Below, in pieces: positions 32,791 to 41,099 of a stretch of DNA of 64,000 bases; position 1 is the first letter of the stretch, and each line of letters begins with the position of its first letter. A program made the translations under genes and the position numbers. This DNA is from Bruticola sp004554425. Lineage in GTDB: Bacteria > Vulcanimicrobiota > Xenobia > Xenobiales > Xenobiaceae. Where the stretch lies: positions 1-64,000 of the forward strand of contig CATXCY010000011.1 of assembly GCA_958366945.1 (NCBI GenBank). Reading direction: 5' to 3'. Under the pieces are notes generated by a model. That model was not told the DNA's origin. It saw only the letters and a program-made list of their open reading frames with translations, and did not search any database.

Positions 32791-33522
32791 ATGTCAGAAA
32801 AATTTTTTAGAAAAAATTCCGGGCGATACGGCTTTACTTTGGTGGAATTGCTTATTGCCATCGCTATGTTTTCACTCTTTAGTCTCACTTTGACTCAGCT
32901 TTTGATGGGCGGTTTGGACTCTTTTAAGCGCGGTCAAGTGTTAAGCACTTTGAGAGGAGAGCTAAGCACCGCCATGAGCCTCATAGAAGCGGATTTACGC
33001 TCGGCTACCGGCAGTAGAGCTTTTACCAGCCCTGTTTATACTTCCAACGCTCAAGTGTTAAAAGCTTCATTTTCGCGCTTTGTTAGGAGAGACAACGACT
33101 GGGATGTAGTCGGCACGGTGAATAGCTACAAAGTCGAATACTCTATCGATAAAGAGGGCGACTCTTATGTGCTCAACTATACGGATAAAGATCAACAAAA
33201 ATATAAAATATTGGACAACGTTATGCTCAGTAGCGTGCCTGGTCAGGCCGGTACTTCTGGCAGCTACAACAGTTATTTCCAATGGGATCGTGTCAGTTAC
33301 GGCGATAACGTCAACAAAGTACCAGATGATGTTTTGCAAGTACGTTTAATGAGTGGGCGTTATTTGGGTAAAGAAATTATGACCATGTCTATGGCTACTT
33401 CTGTTTCTGTGCGTACACCCACTAGTGCTTCCGATATGAAAGCTAGCGGTGGTTTGCGTACTCAAGATACCGAAATTCCGCCTTTTAAATTGCAACTTCG
33501 AGCTGGTTGTTTATCTTTTTGA
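32791..33522 (+). CDS. PilW/GspJ-like pseudopilin
   Basis: 243 residues from ATG 32791, with AGAGGTG upstream; a GTG three codons earlier is possible. Leader ending NSGRYG, then FTLVELLIAIAMFSLFSLT with Glu5. The remainder is beta-rich, as in GspJ/PilW. Last of the pilin block; no assembly ATPase, prepilin peptidase or secretin is in this window, so those lie elsewhere. Confidence 0.82.
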   Translation: MSEKFFRKNSGRYGFTLVELLIAIAMFSLFSLTLTQLLMGGLDSFKRGQVLSTLRGELSTAMSLIEADLRSATGSRAFTSPVYTSNAQVLKASFSRFVRRDNDWDVVGTVNSYKVEYSIDKEGDSYVLNYTDKDQQKYKILDNVMLSSVPGQAGTSGSYNSYFQWDRVSYGDNVNKVPDDVLQVRLMSGRYLGKEIMTMSMATSVSVRTPTSASDMKASGGLRTQDTEIPPFKLQLRAGCLSF

Positions 33523-33550
33523 AAAGTATGAAATTGTTGTCTACGAGAGT

Positions 33551-34351
33551 TTAGGTTTGGCGCATTTTCTTCACAAACATGGCCGTAGCCAAGAAAATAC
33601 AAATTACAGCTGTAATGGTTGCGCTAGTTGGTAAATCGTATTGTATCGATAAAGCTACTCCTAAACCGACGGAAAGCAGAGCGGAAAAGAGAGAGCAAAT
33701 GCAGACTATATTCCAACGTCGGCTTAAACATAAACCAATTAAAGGCGGTACGATCAGCATAGCAAAAACCAACAGAGCACCAGCGCTATGGATAGCTACG
33801 GCAATAGCCAAGCCCACGGTAAAATAAAAGAGCCAATTCCAAAATTTAACGTTATAGCCCAGAGCTTGCGCCATCATAGGATCAAAGGCTGTCAACATAA
33901 ATTGTTTAAAAAATAAAGCGTTGACGGCTATAATAAAAGTTAAAGAGGCGGCCATTAAATAAATATCTGCTGAAGTTACAGCCAAAACATTGCCAAAAAG
34001 TAAGTTTAGCATATCGCCATCGGCGTGAGGAGCCATAGCAATAAAGAGTACAGCCATAGCTCCGGCAGCTACATAGGCGCTACCGATAAGACCTTCGGAA
34101 GGCAGATCGCGTTTATGATCTTTGGCAAAAAAAGTGACGCCGCACAGCATAAGCAATATTGCACCCAAATTGCAGGGAATATGGATTAAGCCGCTTAGAG
34201 CTACGCCGGCGGCAGCCAGCTGAGAAAGAGCTACCCCTACAAAAGTAATGCGGCGTAATACGACAAATACGCCCAGATAAGCGGTCATTAAGGCTGTCAG
34301 TGAGGCTGATAGCCAAGCCAGAGTTGTAAAATCTAAATTATCTAATGACAT
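33551..34351 (-). CDS. znuB: Zinc/manganese ABC transporter permease
   Basis: Inner-membrane permease with about eight transmembrane segments, ABC-3 family; LGVFVVLRRITFVGVALSQ is the typical N-terminal signature. Ends the operon that starts at 38178. Converges with the last pilin gene at 29 bp. Metal is inferred to be zinc from the operon context (see binding protein and Fur-like site). Confidence 0.9.
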   Translation of the reverse strand: MSLDNLDFTTLAWLSASLTALMTAYLGVFVVLRRITFVGVALSQLAAAGVALSGLIHIPCNLGAILLMLCGVTFFAKDHKRDLPSEGLIGSAYVAAGAMAVLFIAMAPHADGDMLNLLFGNVLAVTSADIYLMAASLTFIIAVNALFFKQFMLTAFDPMMAQALGYNVKFWNWLFYFTVGLAIAVAIHSAGALLVFAMLIVPPLIGLCLSRRWNIVCICSLFSALLSVGLGVALSIQYDLPTSATITAVICIFLATAMFVKKMRQT

Positions 34352-34354
34352 TTT

Positions 34355-35137
34355 CTATCTCAATTCGGAGGCAGGTTCTGTTTGGGATGAGGGATGGCGC
34401 CAAACTATAGGACGTTTATACAGTTGGCTTAAGTATTGAGAAGTAAATACTTCCTTAGGTTGTCCCCAGCTGATGGTAGTGCGTCCGTTTTCGCCGACAT
34501 GGAAGATGCCTACCATTTGGGCATGTTCGGCTACAATTTCTAGCATATGGGTGACTATTATTACGGTCAACCCGCTTTGGTGTAAGCGATCGATTATCTC
34601 CAAGGTGTCTTGGCTGGCTCCTAAATCCATGCCGTTAGTTGGTTCGTCTAAAAGAAGAATTTGCGGTTTGGAAGCTAGAGCGCGAGCCATAAGTACTCTT
34701 TGGAGCTGACCGCCTGACAGAGCGCTGATATGGGATTGAGCCCAAGCAGTCAAGTCTACTTGTTCTAAAGCTTCCTCAACCGCTTGGCGGTCTTCTGCCG
34801 AAGGCCAAAAACGATTGCCCATTTGAGCGTAACGGCCCATGAGCACAGTTTCAAATACGGAAAGGGGAAAAGTCGTTTCCAAAGTTTGGTGTTGTGGCAT
34901 ATAACCTAAATGTTCCAAACGTCGGCTGGGCTGGCCTTGAGCATCAAAGAATTTGATCTGACCGCTTAAGGGCTTTAAAGCACCTACTAAGCCTTTTAGC
35001 AAAGTAGATTTGCCCACGCCGTTGGAGCCAACCAAGCCTATATATTTTCCCCTTTCCAGAGAGAAATTGAGTTCTTTCAAAATTGGCGTTTTGGTATAGC
35101 CCAAACTTACTTGGCTGAATTCAGCAAATTTAGACAT
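34355..35137 (-). CDS. znuC: Zinc ABC transporter ATPase
   Basis: ATP-binding subunit with Walker A GSNGVGKST near 37-45, signature LSGGQLQRV, Walker B LLLDEPTNGMD and H-loop VTHM. 260 residues. The stop codon of the binding protein gene overlaps this start (TAATG), and the permease starts 3 bp after its stop, a tightly coupled importer. Confidence 0.92.
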   Translation of the reverse strand: MSKFAEFSQVSLGYTKTPILKELNFSLERGKYIGLVGSNGVGKSTLLKGLVGALKPLSGQIKFFDAQGQPSRRLEHLGYMPQHQTLETTFPLSVFETVLMGRYAQMGNRFWPSAEDRQAVEEALEQVDLTAWAQSHISALSGGQLQRVLMARALASKPQILLLDEPTNGMDLGASQDTLEIIDRLHQSGLTVIIVTHMLEIVAEHAQMVGIFHVGENGRTTISWGQPKEVFTSQYLSQLYKRPIVWRHPSSQTEPASELR

Positions 35138-36063
35138 TATTGCAAAGCCTTTACTAAATTTTTGACATTATAGTCCATCATTTCAATATATGTGGAAGTA
35201 CCAGGCATACTTCCAGGCTGAATGGGCAATTTTAAGGCCTTGGCACCGGTTTTTTGAGCAACAGACTTAGGCAAATTGTCTGGGTACCAAGGCTCGTAAA
35301 TGATAACTTTGGCTTGGGAAGTTTTCATTAAACTGACTAATTCATTCAGTTGACGACTAGAAGGGGAAATACCGGGTTTAGGCTCGATATGTCCGCAAAC
35401 TTTCAAGCCGAAGTGGACGGTAAAATAAGTCCAAGTACTGTGATAGGTGACAATATTTCTGCCTGCGTAGGGTTTTAGCATCTCTTTCCAGCGTTTATCG
35501 GCTTTGTCAAGGGCGTGCCAGTAAGCACTGTAATTTTTATCATAAACGGCTGCACCGTTAGGATCGAGACGCTTCAAAAAGGCTGTGATAGTTCTGGCCA
35601 CATGTTTTACATTAGTAGGACTGAGTGTATAGTGCGGATTACCGTCAGGATGAGCATCGCCGCGAGAACGGTCAATTTTGCCGTTAGGTTTTTCCAAGAC
35701 TTTAATACCAGCTGCAGCTTCCAAAAAGTTAGGTTGTCCTGGTAAAATTTTCGGATTGCGAGCTCCGCGTAACAAGGCCGGAGCCCAGCCTATTTCTAAA
35801 GAAAGACCGGTTTCGATAAAGGCGTCAGCTTTTTGCAAAATTCGCAAATAGCTAGGCTTGGTTTCTACAAAGTGCGGATCTTGGCCGTCGCGGGCTATGC
35901 AAGTAACTTTTACACGCGAACCTCCGACATTGCGCACTATGTCGGCCAGATCTTGAGTCGTCACCACTACATTTAGTGGAGTATCGGCCCAAACTGGACA
36001 AATGCCGGAAACTAAAAGCAGCAAGGCTACCAACGCAAGGCAGCAAAAACGGATTTTAGACAT
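35137..36063 (-). CDS. znuA: Zinc-binding periplasmic protein
   Basis: Cluster A-I solute-binding protein, 308 residues. Signal peptide about 1-26 ending W-A. Metal ligands are visible as His in GQDPHFVETKPS, NPHYTLSP and VTYHSTWTYF, plus a late acidic residue in IYEPWYPDN. The His-rich loop typical of many ZnuA proteins is short here (SRGDAHPDGNPHY). It delivers metal to the permease; zinc preferred over manganese because of the operon's His-rich outer-membrane protein and candidate Zur site. Confidence 0.9.
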   Translation of the reverse strand: MSKIRFCCLALVALLLLVSGICPVWADTPLNVVVTTQDLADIVRNVGGSRVKVTCIARDGQDPHFVETKPSYLRILQKADAFIETGLSLEIGWAPALLRGARNPKILPGQPNFLEAAAGIKVLEKPNGKIDRSRGDAHPDGNPHYTLSPTNVKHVARTITAFLKRLDPNGAAVYDKNYSAYWHALDKADKRWKEMLKPYAGRNIVTYHSTWTYFTVHFGLKVCGHIEPKPGISPSSRQLNELVSLMKTSQAKVIIYEPWYPDNLPKSVAQKTGAKALKLPIQPGSMPGTSTYIEMMDYNVKNLVKALQ

Positions 36064-36092
36064 AGAATTTCTCCTTAAGTTTAATAAAAAAA

Positions 36093-37715
36093 CTAATATT
36101 TATGAGCTCCGTGAGGGCCGATTACCACATTCCATTGCAACAACAGTTCATTGTAACCTGGTTGCCAGTTTGGCGAAGTATGATTAAATTGCAGTCGGAT
36201 AGAATTCCATTCGTTGGCAATATATTCGGCAAAAGCGGAAGTACGACGAGTTATACCTTTTTCTATTATGGGAGAATCTGCTTGATCGTAACGGGCGCCC
36301 AAACGGAAATTGCGATTGAAGCGATAGGCCAAATAAGTGTACCAGCCGCTTAGATTTTTATTTTCGAGTAAGTGTTCATGAACGTGCTCACCTGCGCCAG
36401 AAATCTCCTCATGCTCGTGAGCTTTATAAGACTGATGCGCTTTCATATATTCGCTGCGCCAAACAAACTCGCGATAAGGATCGGACGCCGGGCTCCATTT
36501 CAAGGTTAAATCGGCACCATTTATAGAAGAAGAGCGCACATGTTCGCTGTCTATAGAAGAACTGGCGTGAGATAAACCGAGTGTCAGAGTGGTGTCGTCG
36601 TTCAGTTCGGCCATATTTTCCCAGCGAGCGGTAAAAAGCGGATTGTGTTTGCCTTCATTGGAGAAAAGAGCAAATTCTTCTTCATGTTCGCTTTCTTCGT
36701 CGTGGTTGTGTACGTGAGCGCCAGCGCGGCTGCTTACCGAAACTGTAGCTTTGGAATACCAGGAAGTGGGCAAGAGCCAAGATAGCTCAACTCCCGGAGT
36801 AGCTAAACCCTCTTCGCCTAAAAATTCACTGTAAGGTAAAGGACAATCTATTTGAGGCAGAGCGTGCGTATGAGTTGAGTTTAAAGCGCCCAACTCCTGG
36901 CGCATTTTGCCAGCTCGCAATTGCAAACCGCCGGTCAAACCCATATAGCGAATAAAAGCCTCTTCCAATTCTGGGCTTTCGTTGTGATGGGCGGCAAAAG
37001 TTGCCTCCAAATGGGTAGAAGGATCTACTGGAGCAGCTATATTTAACTCAGCTTCCTGAACAAAAAAAGTATTTTTTGTACTGCTGTTTTGGGCACCACC
37101 TAATTGTCCGCCACCCAGTAAAATTAAAGATATGTTGGGGTTTAAGTCAGGTTGTTGACCGCTGGCTTGGGCGGTAGCTTCCTGAGGAGCTTCCGAGGCT
37201 GACGGTGGTTCCGGCCCTAAGTCTTCGGTTTCCTCGCTCTCTTGAGCTAAGTCACCGGAATTGGTTTGTTTAGAGAGTTTGTCTGTATCAGGTTTATCCG
37301 CTTGGGCAGATGTCTGGAATGAATTGAGCGTTTTTCCGTCTGTGGCAGCGGCCGTCTGGGCTGGTTTAGCTAAAGTGGTGGAAGGTTCGGTTTGGGCTGT
37401 CTGTTCCACCAGCTGTTGTCCGCTCTGTTTCAGCTCTTCAATTTGTGAACGCATATCGTCAATTTGGAGCTGTTGTTCTTTTATAAGTTTGGTTTGCTCT
37501 TCCAGCAGGCGTTGTTGTTGATGAAAGAGTTCTTGCAACTCATCCAAAGAATGGGTATGCTCGCCGCTGCAATTTGCTTTTGATTCTGAACTTTCGGTTA
37601 GGGACGTATCGGTAGTAGGGCACAAAGCTTCAGCTTTAGCTGCAGCTGGGAAGGCACAGGCCAAAGTACAACTAACTAAACTTACGCCCAATAGGTGTAA
37701 GGCAAATTTATTCAA
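36093..37715 (-). CDS. Predicted outer-membrane barrel with coiled coil and His-rich loops
   Basis: 540 residues: signal peptide 1-28, a His/Glu-containing N-terminus, a heptad coiled coil (about 55-105; QQQRLLEEQTKLIKEQQLQI), an acidic Gln/Thr/Pro linker, then a beta-rich region from about 195 ending in an aromatic residue pattern (LLLQWNVVIG...KY) typical of barrels. Loops carry HVHNHDEESEHEEEF and HEHEEISGAGEHVHEH, likely zinc-binding. Similar coiled-coil porins of zinc loci are known in diderms. Its place upstream of znuA points to zinc entry across the outer membrane. Confidence 0.75.
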   Translation of the reverse strand: MNKFALHLLGVSLVSCTLACAFPAAAKAEALCPTTDTSLTESSESKANCSGEHTHSLDELQELFHQQQRLLEEQTKLIKEQQLQIDDMRSQIEELKQSGQQLVEQTAQTEPSTTLAKPAQTAAATDGKTLNSFQTSAQADKPDTDKLSKQTNSGDLAQESEETEDLGPEPPSASEAPQEATAQASGQQPDLNPNISLILLGGGQLGGAQNSSTKNTFFVQEAELNIAAPVDPSTHLEATFAAHHNESPELEEAFIRYMGLTGGLQLRAGKMRQELGALNSTHTHALPQIDCPLPYSEFLGEEGLATPGVELSWLLPTSWYSKATVSVSSRAGAHVHNHDEESEHEEEFALFSNEGKHNPLFTARWENMAELNDDTTLTLGLSHASSSIDSEHVRSSSINGADLTLKWSPASDPYREFVWRSEYMKAHQSYKAHEHEEISGAGEHVHEHLLENKNLSGWYTYLAYRFNRNFRLGARYDQADSPIIEKGITRRTSAFAEYIANEWNSIRLQFNHTSPNWQPGYNELLLQWNVVIGPHGAHKY

Positions 37716-37758
37716 TTTTATCTCCTGCTTGCTTTAAAAATGGAAAAACAACCTAATC

Positions 37759-38178
37759 TTAAGCAAACAGGCTGGGTGGGGCTCGTTCAGAACGAGCCGT
37801 CAAATATACACTAGTAAGTGGAAGAGGGGAAAATGGCGTGGGAATTATTGCAACATCCACAGAGTTAAGCCACAATATGCTAAAACTGTACTGGCTTAAT
37901 TCAATTAACTGTTGGCAAAAATGGCATTCACTAGAATTGCTATTTCCGGAGCTCTCTAGGTGAATTGCTATATTATGAGCGTGAGGGCAAAAAGAGGCCT
38001 CGTCACAAAATTGAATTTGGCAATACTGAGATACGTCGACGGAAAAATGGCGGTTTTCGTGAGGGTGGAACCAAGCTAGCCCCTGAGACAGAATAAAGAC
38101 GACCATAAACCATAGCGCCAACAGCGTCAAACGGTTATTCAGCTGCTTTTTATACATATGCTGCTCTGCATTTAGCAT
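37759..38178 (-). CDS. DUF2946-like small membrane protein
   Basis: 139 residues with one transmembrane segment near the N-terminus (about 17-36), a Cys/His-rich middle (YCQIQFCDEASFCPHAH, ECHFCQQL) and the hallmark C-terminal ARSERAPP of DUF2946 proteins, which are often found at metal loci. It is first in the zinc operon. Start: ATG 38178 or ATG 38157 (MYKKQLNN), neither with a convincing ribosome site. Confidence 0.75.
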   Translation of the reverse strand: MLNAEQHMYKKQLNNRLTLLALWFMVVFILSQGLAWFHPHENRHFSVDVSQYCQIQFCDEASFCPHAHNIAIHLESSGNSNSSECHFCQQLIELSQYSFSILWLNSVDVAIIPTPFSPLPLTSVYLTARSERAPPSLFA

Positions 38179-38250
38179 CGGTAAAAATCGGCCGCCTACA
38201 ACTTAATCGAAACTATCGACGATTCTAAAACTTTAAATTTAAATTGTCAA

Positions 38251-38266
38251 TGATAATGAAATATCA
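38251..38266 (-). promoter_or_regulatory. Candidate Fur/Zur operator of the zinc operon
   Basis: TGATAATGAAATATCA contains the inverted half-sites TGATA / TATCA and matches the GATAAT core of Fur-family boxes. It lies 73 bp upstream of the first gene of the minus-strand zinc operon, and about 150 bp upstream of glgC on the other strand. Confidence 0.4.
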
Positions 38267-38415
38267 AGTTCAATAATAAATTGAGACAATGGTAGTGGTA
38301 AAATACTTAGCTTATGCGTATAAATAAGGCTTGCTCCATAATGTAATAAAAATTTTGTGCAAAAAAGTGCTATTTTCTGTAGGGTAAAAGCATTTAAATA
38401 TTAAATAATACAGTT

Positions 38416-39666
38416 ATGAAGACTGTAGCAATGTTGTTAGCCGGTGGGGAGGGCTCACGACTCACCGTCCTCTCTGAGAAGAGGGCTAAGCCCGCCGTTC
38501 CTTTTGCCGGAAAGTTCCGTATTATTGATTTCACTTTGTCCAACTGTGTCAACAGCGGCATCAATACCGTAGGCGTACTTACTCAGTATCGTCCTCACAG
38601 CCTTTCCGATCATATCGGCATTGGCAAGCCTTGGAATTTGGACCGCAACCGAGGTGGAGTGCGCATTCTCTCTCCTTATCAGGAGCGTGGAGGTCAGCAC
38701 TGGTATGCCGGCACAGCCGATGCTATTTACCAGAACTTAGGTTTTATTGAAAGTAATAATGCCGACTTGGTATTGATTTTGTCCGGAGATCATATCTACA
38801 AGATGGACTACAATGCCATGATCGAGGCTCATATTGCCAATCAGGCCGATCTTACTGTAGCTGTAATGCCTGTGCCTATCGAGGAAACTCACCGTTTCGG
38901 TATTATGGTTGTCGACGGAGAAGGGCGCATTACCGAATTTTATGAGAAGCCCAAAGAGCGCGATAAAGGCAATTTGGCTTCTATGGGCATTTATGTATTT
39001 AATGCCGACGTTTTGGCTGAGCGTCTCAAAGAGGATCCCGGCGTAAAAGTAGACTTTGGTAAAGATATTATTCCTTCTATGGTAGAGCGTGGCGATCGCG
39101 TCTTCAGCTATCGCTTTGAAGGTTACTGGGTAGATGTAGGTACTATCGACTCCTATTGGAACACCAATTTGGAGCTTCTCAAAGACGGCCACGGACTCGA
39201 TCTTTATTCCAACAAATTCCCTATTATGACCCTTTCTGAAGAGCGTCCGGCTGTAAAAATTGGGCCGCAAGCCAAGGTTGAGAGCAGCTTACTTTCTAAT
39301 GGTTGTGTTATTAGAGGAACTGTTATCAATAGCGTACTTTCTCCCGGCGTTTACGTCAGTCCCGGCGCGGTAGTACAAAACTCTGTACTTATGAATGACA
39401 TTTGGGTTGGCCCTGGCGCCCGTTTGGACAAGTTAGTTTTGGATAAACGCGTAGTTGTAGGAGCTGGAGCTCAGGTTGGCGTTGGCGACGAAAGTGTGGC
39501 CAATGAAGATATGCCCGATAAGTTATTTGCCGGTATAACCGTTGTCGGTAAAGATTCCATTATTCCCGAAGGTGCTAAGATTGGTCGCAATGTTCTTATT
39601 GGCGTCAATCGCGAAGAAAAAGATTATCCCGAAGACGGAATTGTGGGTGACGGCAAGAGCGTCTAG
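38416..39666 (+). CDS. glgC: Glucose-1-phosphate adenylyltransferase
   Basis: Makes ADP-glucose for glycogen. Nucleotidyltransferase motifs are intact: GGEGSRL (10-16), KRAKPAVPFAGKFRIIDF (22-39), GTADA, SGDHIYKMDY with catalytic Asp, and the glucose-1-phosphate loop FYEKPK. Left-handed beta-helix in the C-terminal third. 416 residues, normal. No strong Shine-Dalgarno is seen before the ATG, only AGGG about 35 nt away, so initiation may be weak or leader-dependent. Operon with the paralogue 30 bp downstream. Confidence 0.93.
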   Translation: MKTVAMLLAGGEGSRLTVLSEKRAKPAVPFAGKFRIIDFTLSNCVNSGINTVGVLTQYRPHSLSDHIGIGKPWNLDRNRGGVRILSPYQERGGQHWYAGTADAIYQNLGFIESNNADLVLILSGDHIYKMDYNAMIEAHIANQADLTVAVMPVPIEETHRFGIMVVDGEGRITEFYEKPKERDKGNLASMGIYVFNADVLAERLKEDPGVKVDFGKDIIPSMVERGDRVFSYRFEGYWVDVGTIDSYWNTNLELLKDGHGLDLYSNKFPIMTLSEERPAVKIGPQAKVESSLLSNGCVIRGTVINSVLSPGVYVSPGAVVQNSVLMNDIWVGPGARLDKLVLDKRVVVGAGAQVGVGDESVANEDMPDKLFAGITVVGKDSIIPEGAKIGRNVLIGVNREEKDYPEDGIVGDGKSV

Positions 39667-39696
39667 CTCTTCTATACCGAGACGAAGGAGCAAATT

Positions 39697-40959
39697 ATGT
39701 CTAACGCATTAGCAATGATTATGGCCGGAGGAGGCAGTTCCGGTTTAAGCGTGCTTACCGAAGTGCGCGCCGACGCTGCCGTAGAGTTTGCCGGCAAGTT
39801 TTGTCTGATCGACTTCCCGCTTTCCAACTGCGTCAATTCCGATATTTATAATGTGGCCGTCTTAACTCAGTATCGCCCGCAGACATTAAATACTCATATC
39901 GGTACTGGTACTCCATGGGATTTAGACCTCAACCAGGGTGGCGTCCATTTGCTGCAGCCTTATCGCGGTGGAGCCTATGGCGATTGGCAAAAAGGTACTG
40001 CTGACGCTGTACGTCGCAACCTCGATTTCGTTATGGAGCAGAGCGAAGAATATGTCTTGATTCTTTCTGGCGACCATATCTATTCTATGGATTATCGCCC
40101 CTTGATCAATGCTCATATAGCGAATAATGCCGACGTAACTATTTGTGTACGCAACGTCAATAGTTTTGATACTCACCGTTATGGTATGCTTTTAGTCAGC
40201 AATGATCAGAGCGTTTACGGCTACGAAGAAAAGCCCAAGCGCTCGCGCAGTTGCTTGGCTAATATGGGTATTTACGTCTTCCGCAAAGACTTCTTGGTTA
40301 AAATTTTAACCGAGCACAATTTCAACGATTTCGGTCGAGATGTTTTGCCTTATGTAATTGCCAACCATCACCGTGTCTTTAGTTATTACTTCCCCGGTTA
40401 CTGGGCCGATGTAGGCAATATTCAGTCTTATTGGGAAGCCAATATGAGTCTTTTGGCTGAAGAGCCAGCTTTAGATCTTTATGATGCCGGTTGGGTTATC
40501 CATACTCGCTCTATGGACCAGGCTCCTGTACGTGTCGGCTCTATGGCTAAAGTGTCCGATAATATTTTATCTAATGGTTGCCAAGTTGACGGCGAAGTTA
40601 GTCACAGCGTAGTTTCTTCTGGTGTTATCATCGAAGAAGGCGCCGTTGTCAGAAATAGCATTTTAATGCGCAATGTTCACGTAAAAGCTGGCAGCGTCAT
40701 CGATCGTTGCGTAATCGATTGCGATTGTGTGATTGGCGAAGGTAGCCAAGTTGGTGTGGGTGAGGACATTGTGCCTAATGGTGAAATGCCTGGCGTTTTG
40801 AATACTGGTTTAACCGTAATAGGTAAGGGTCGCACTTTGGCCCCCGGTACAGTAGTCGGTCGCTCAGTGATTATTCACCCCGCTCATGGTGTACAACGTG
40901 CTCCGGAAGTTACTGGAGAAATTGCCAGCGGTGCTAGTGTAGGCGAAGCTGAGCGCTAA
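39697..40959 (+). CDS. Degenerate GlgC paralogue, GlgD-like regulatory subunit
   Basis: 420 residues, clearly a duplicate of the upstream enzyme (same NCVNS, VLTQYRP, GTADA, SGDHIY motifs and beta-helix). Key residues are lost: the loop GGEGSRL reads GGGSSGL (Arg to Gly at 16) and RAKPA reads RADAA (Lys to Asp at 26). The catalytic Asp in SGDHIY and the EKPK loop are kept. Catalysis should be impaired, and a regulatory or structural role in a heteromer with GlgC is inferred, as for GlgD of Firmicutes. AAGGAG (39685-39690) precedes the ATG. Confidence 0.85.
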   Translation: MSNALAMIMAGGGSSGLSVLTEVRADAAVEFAGKFCLIDFPLSNCVNSDIYNVAVLTQYRPQTLNTHIGTGTPWDLDLNQGGVHLLQPYRGGAYGDWQKGTADAVRRNLDFVMEQSEEYVLILSGDHIYSMDYRPLINAHIANNADVTICVRNVNSFDTHRYGMLLVSNDQSVYGYEEKPKRSRSCLANMGIYVFRKDFLVKILTEHNFNDFGRDVLPYVIANHHRVFSYYFPGYWADVGNIQSYWEANMSLLAEEPALDLYDAGWVIHTRSMDQAPVRVGSMAKVSDNILSNGCQVDGEVSHSVVSSGVIIEEGAVVRNSILMRNVHVKAGSVIDRCVIDCDCVIGEGSQVGVGEDIVPNGEMPGVLNTGLTVIGKGRTLAPGTVVGRSVIIHPAHGVQRAPEVTGEIASGASVGEAER

Positions 40960-41016
40960 GCTTTGGTACGTTAGTTAGAAGCAATTTAACTTTCAGTTAA
41001 TTGTGCCAGATAAAAT

Positions 41017-41059
41017 AAAAAGCCGAGCTCTCTCTTTCGAGAAGAGAACTCGGCTTTTT
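41017..41059. terminator. Bidirectional terminator glg / MATE
   Basis: Stem AAAAAGCCGAG (41017-41027) / CTCGGCTTTTT (41049-41059) with inner CTCT / AGAG, T-runs on both sides. The stem sequence resembles that of the terminators at 56379 and 57128. Confidence 0.9.
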
Positions 41060-41099
41060 ACTTGTAGGCTAGAGCTGAAAGTTTATCTTAATTTAGTAT

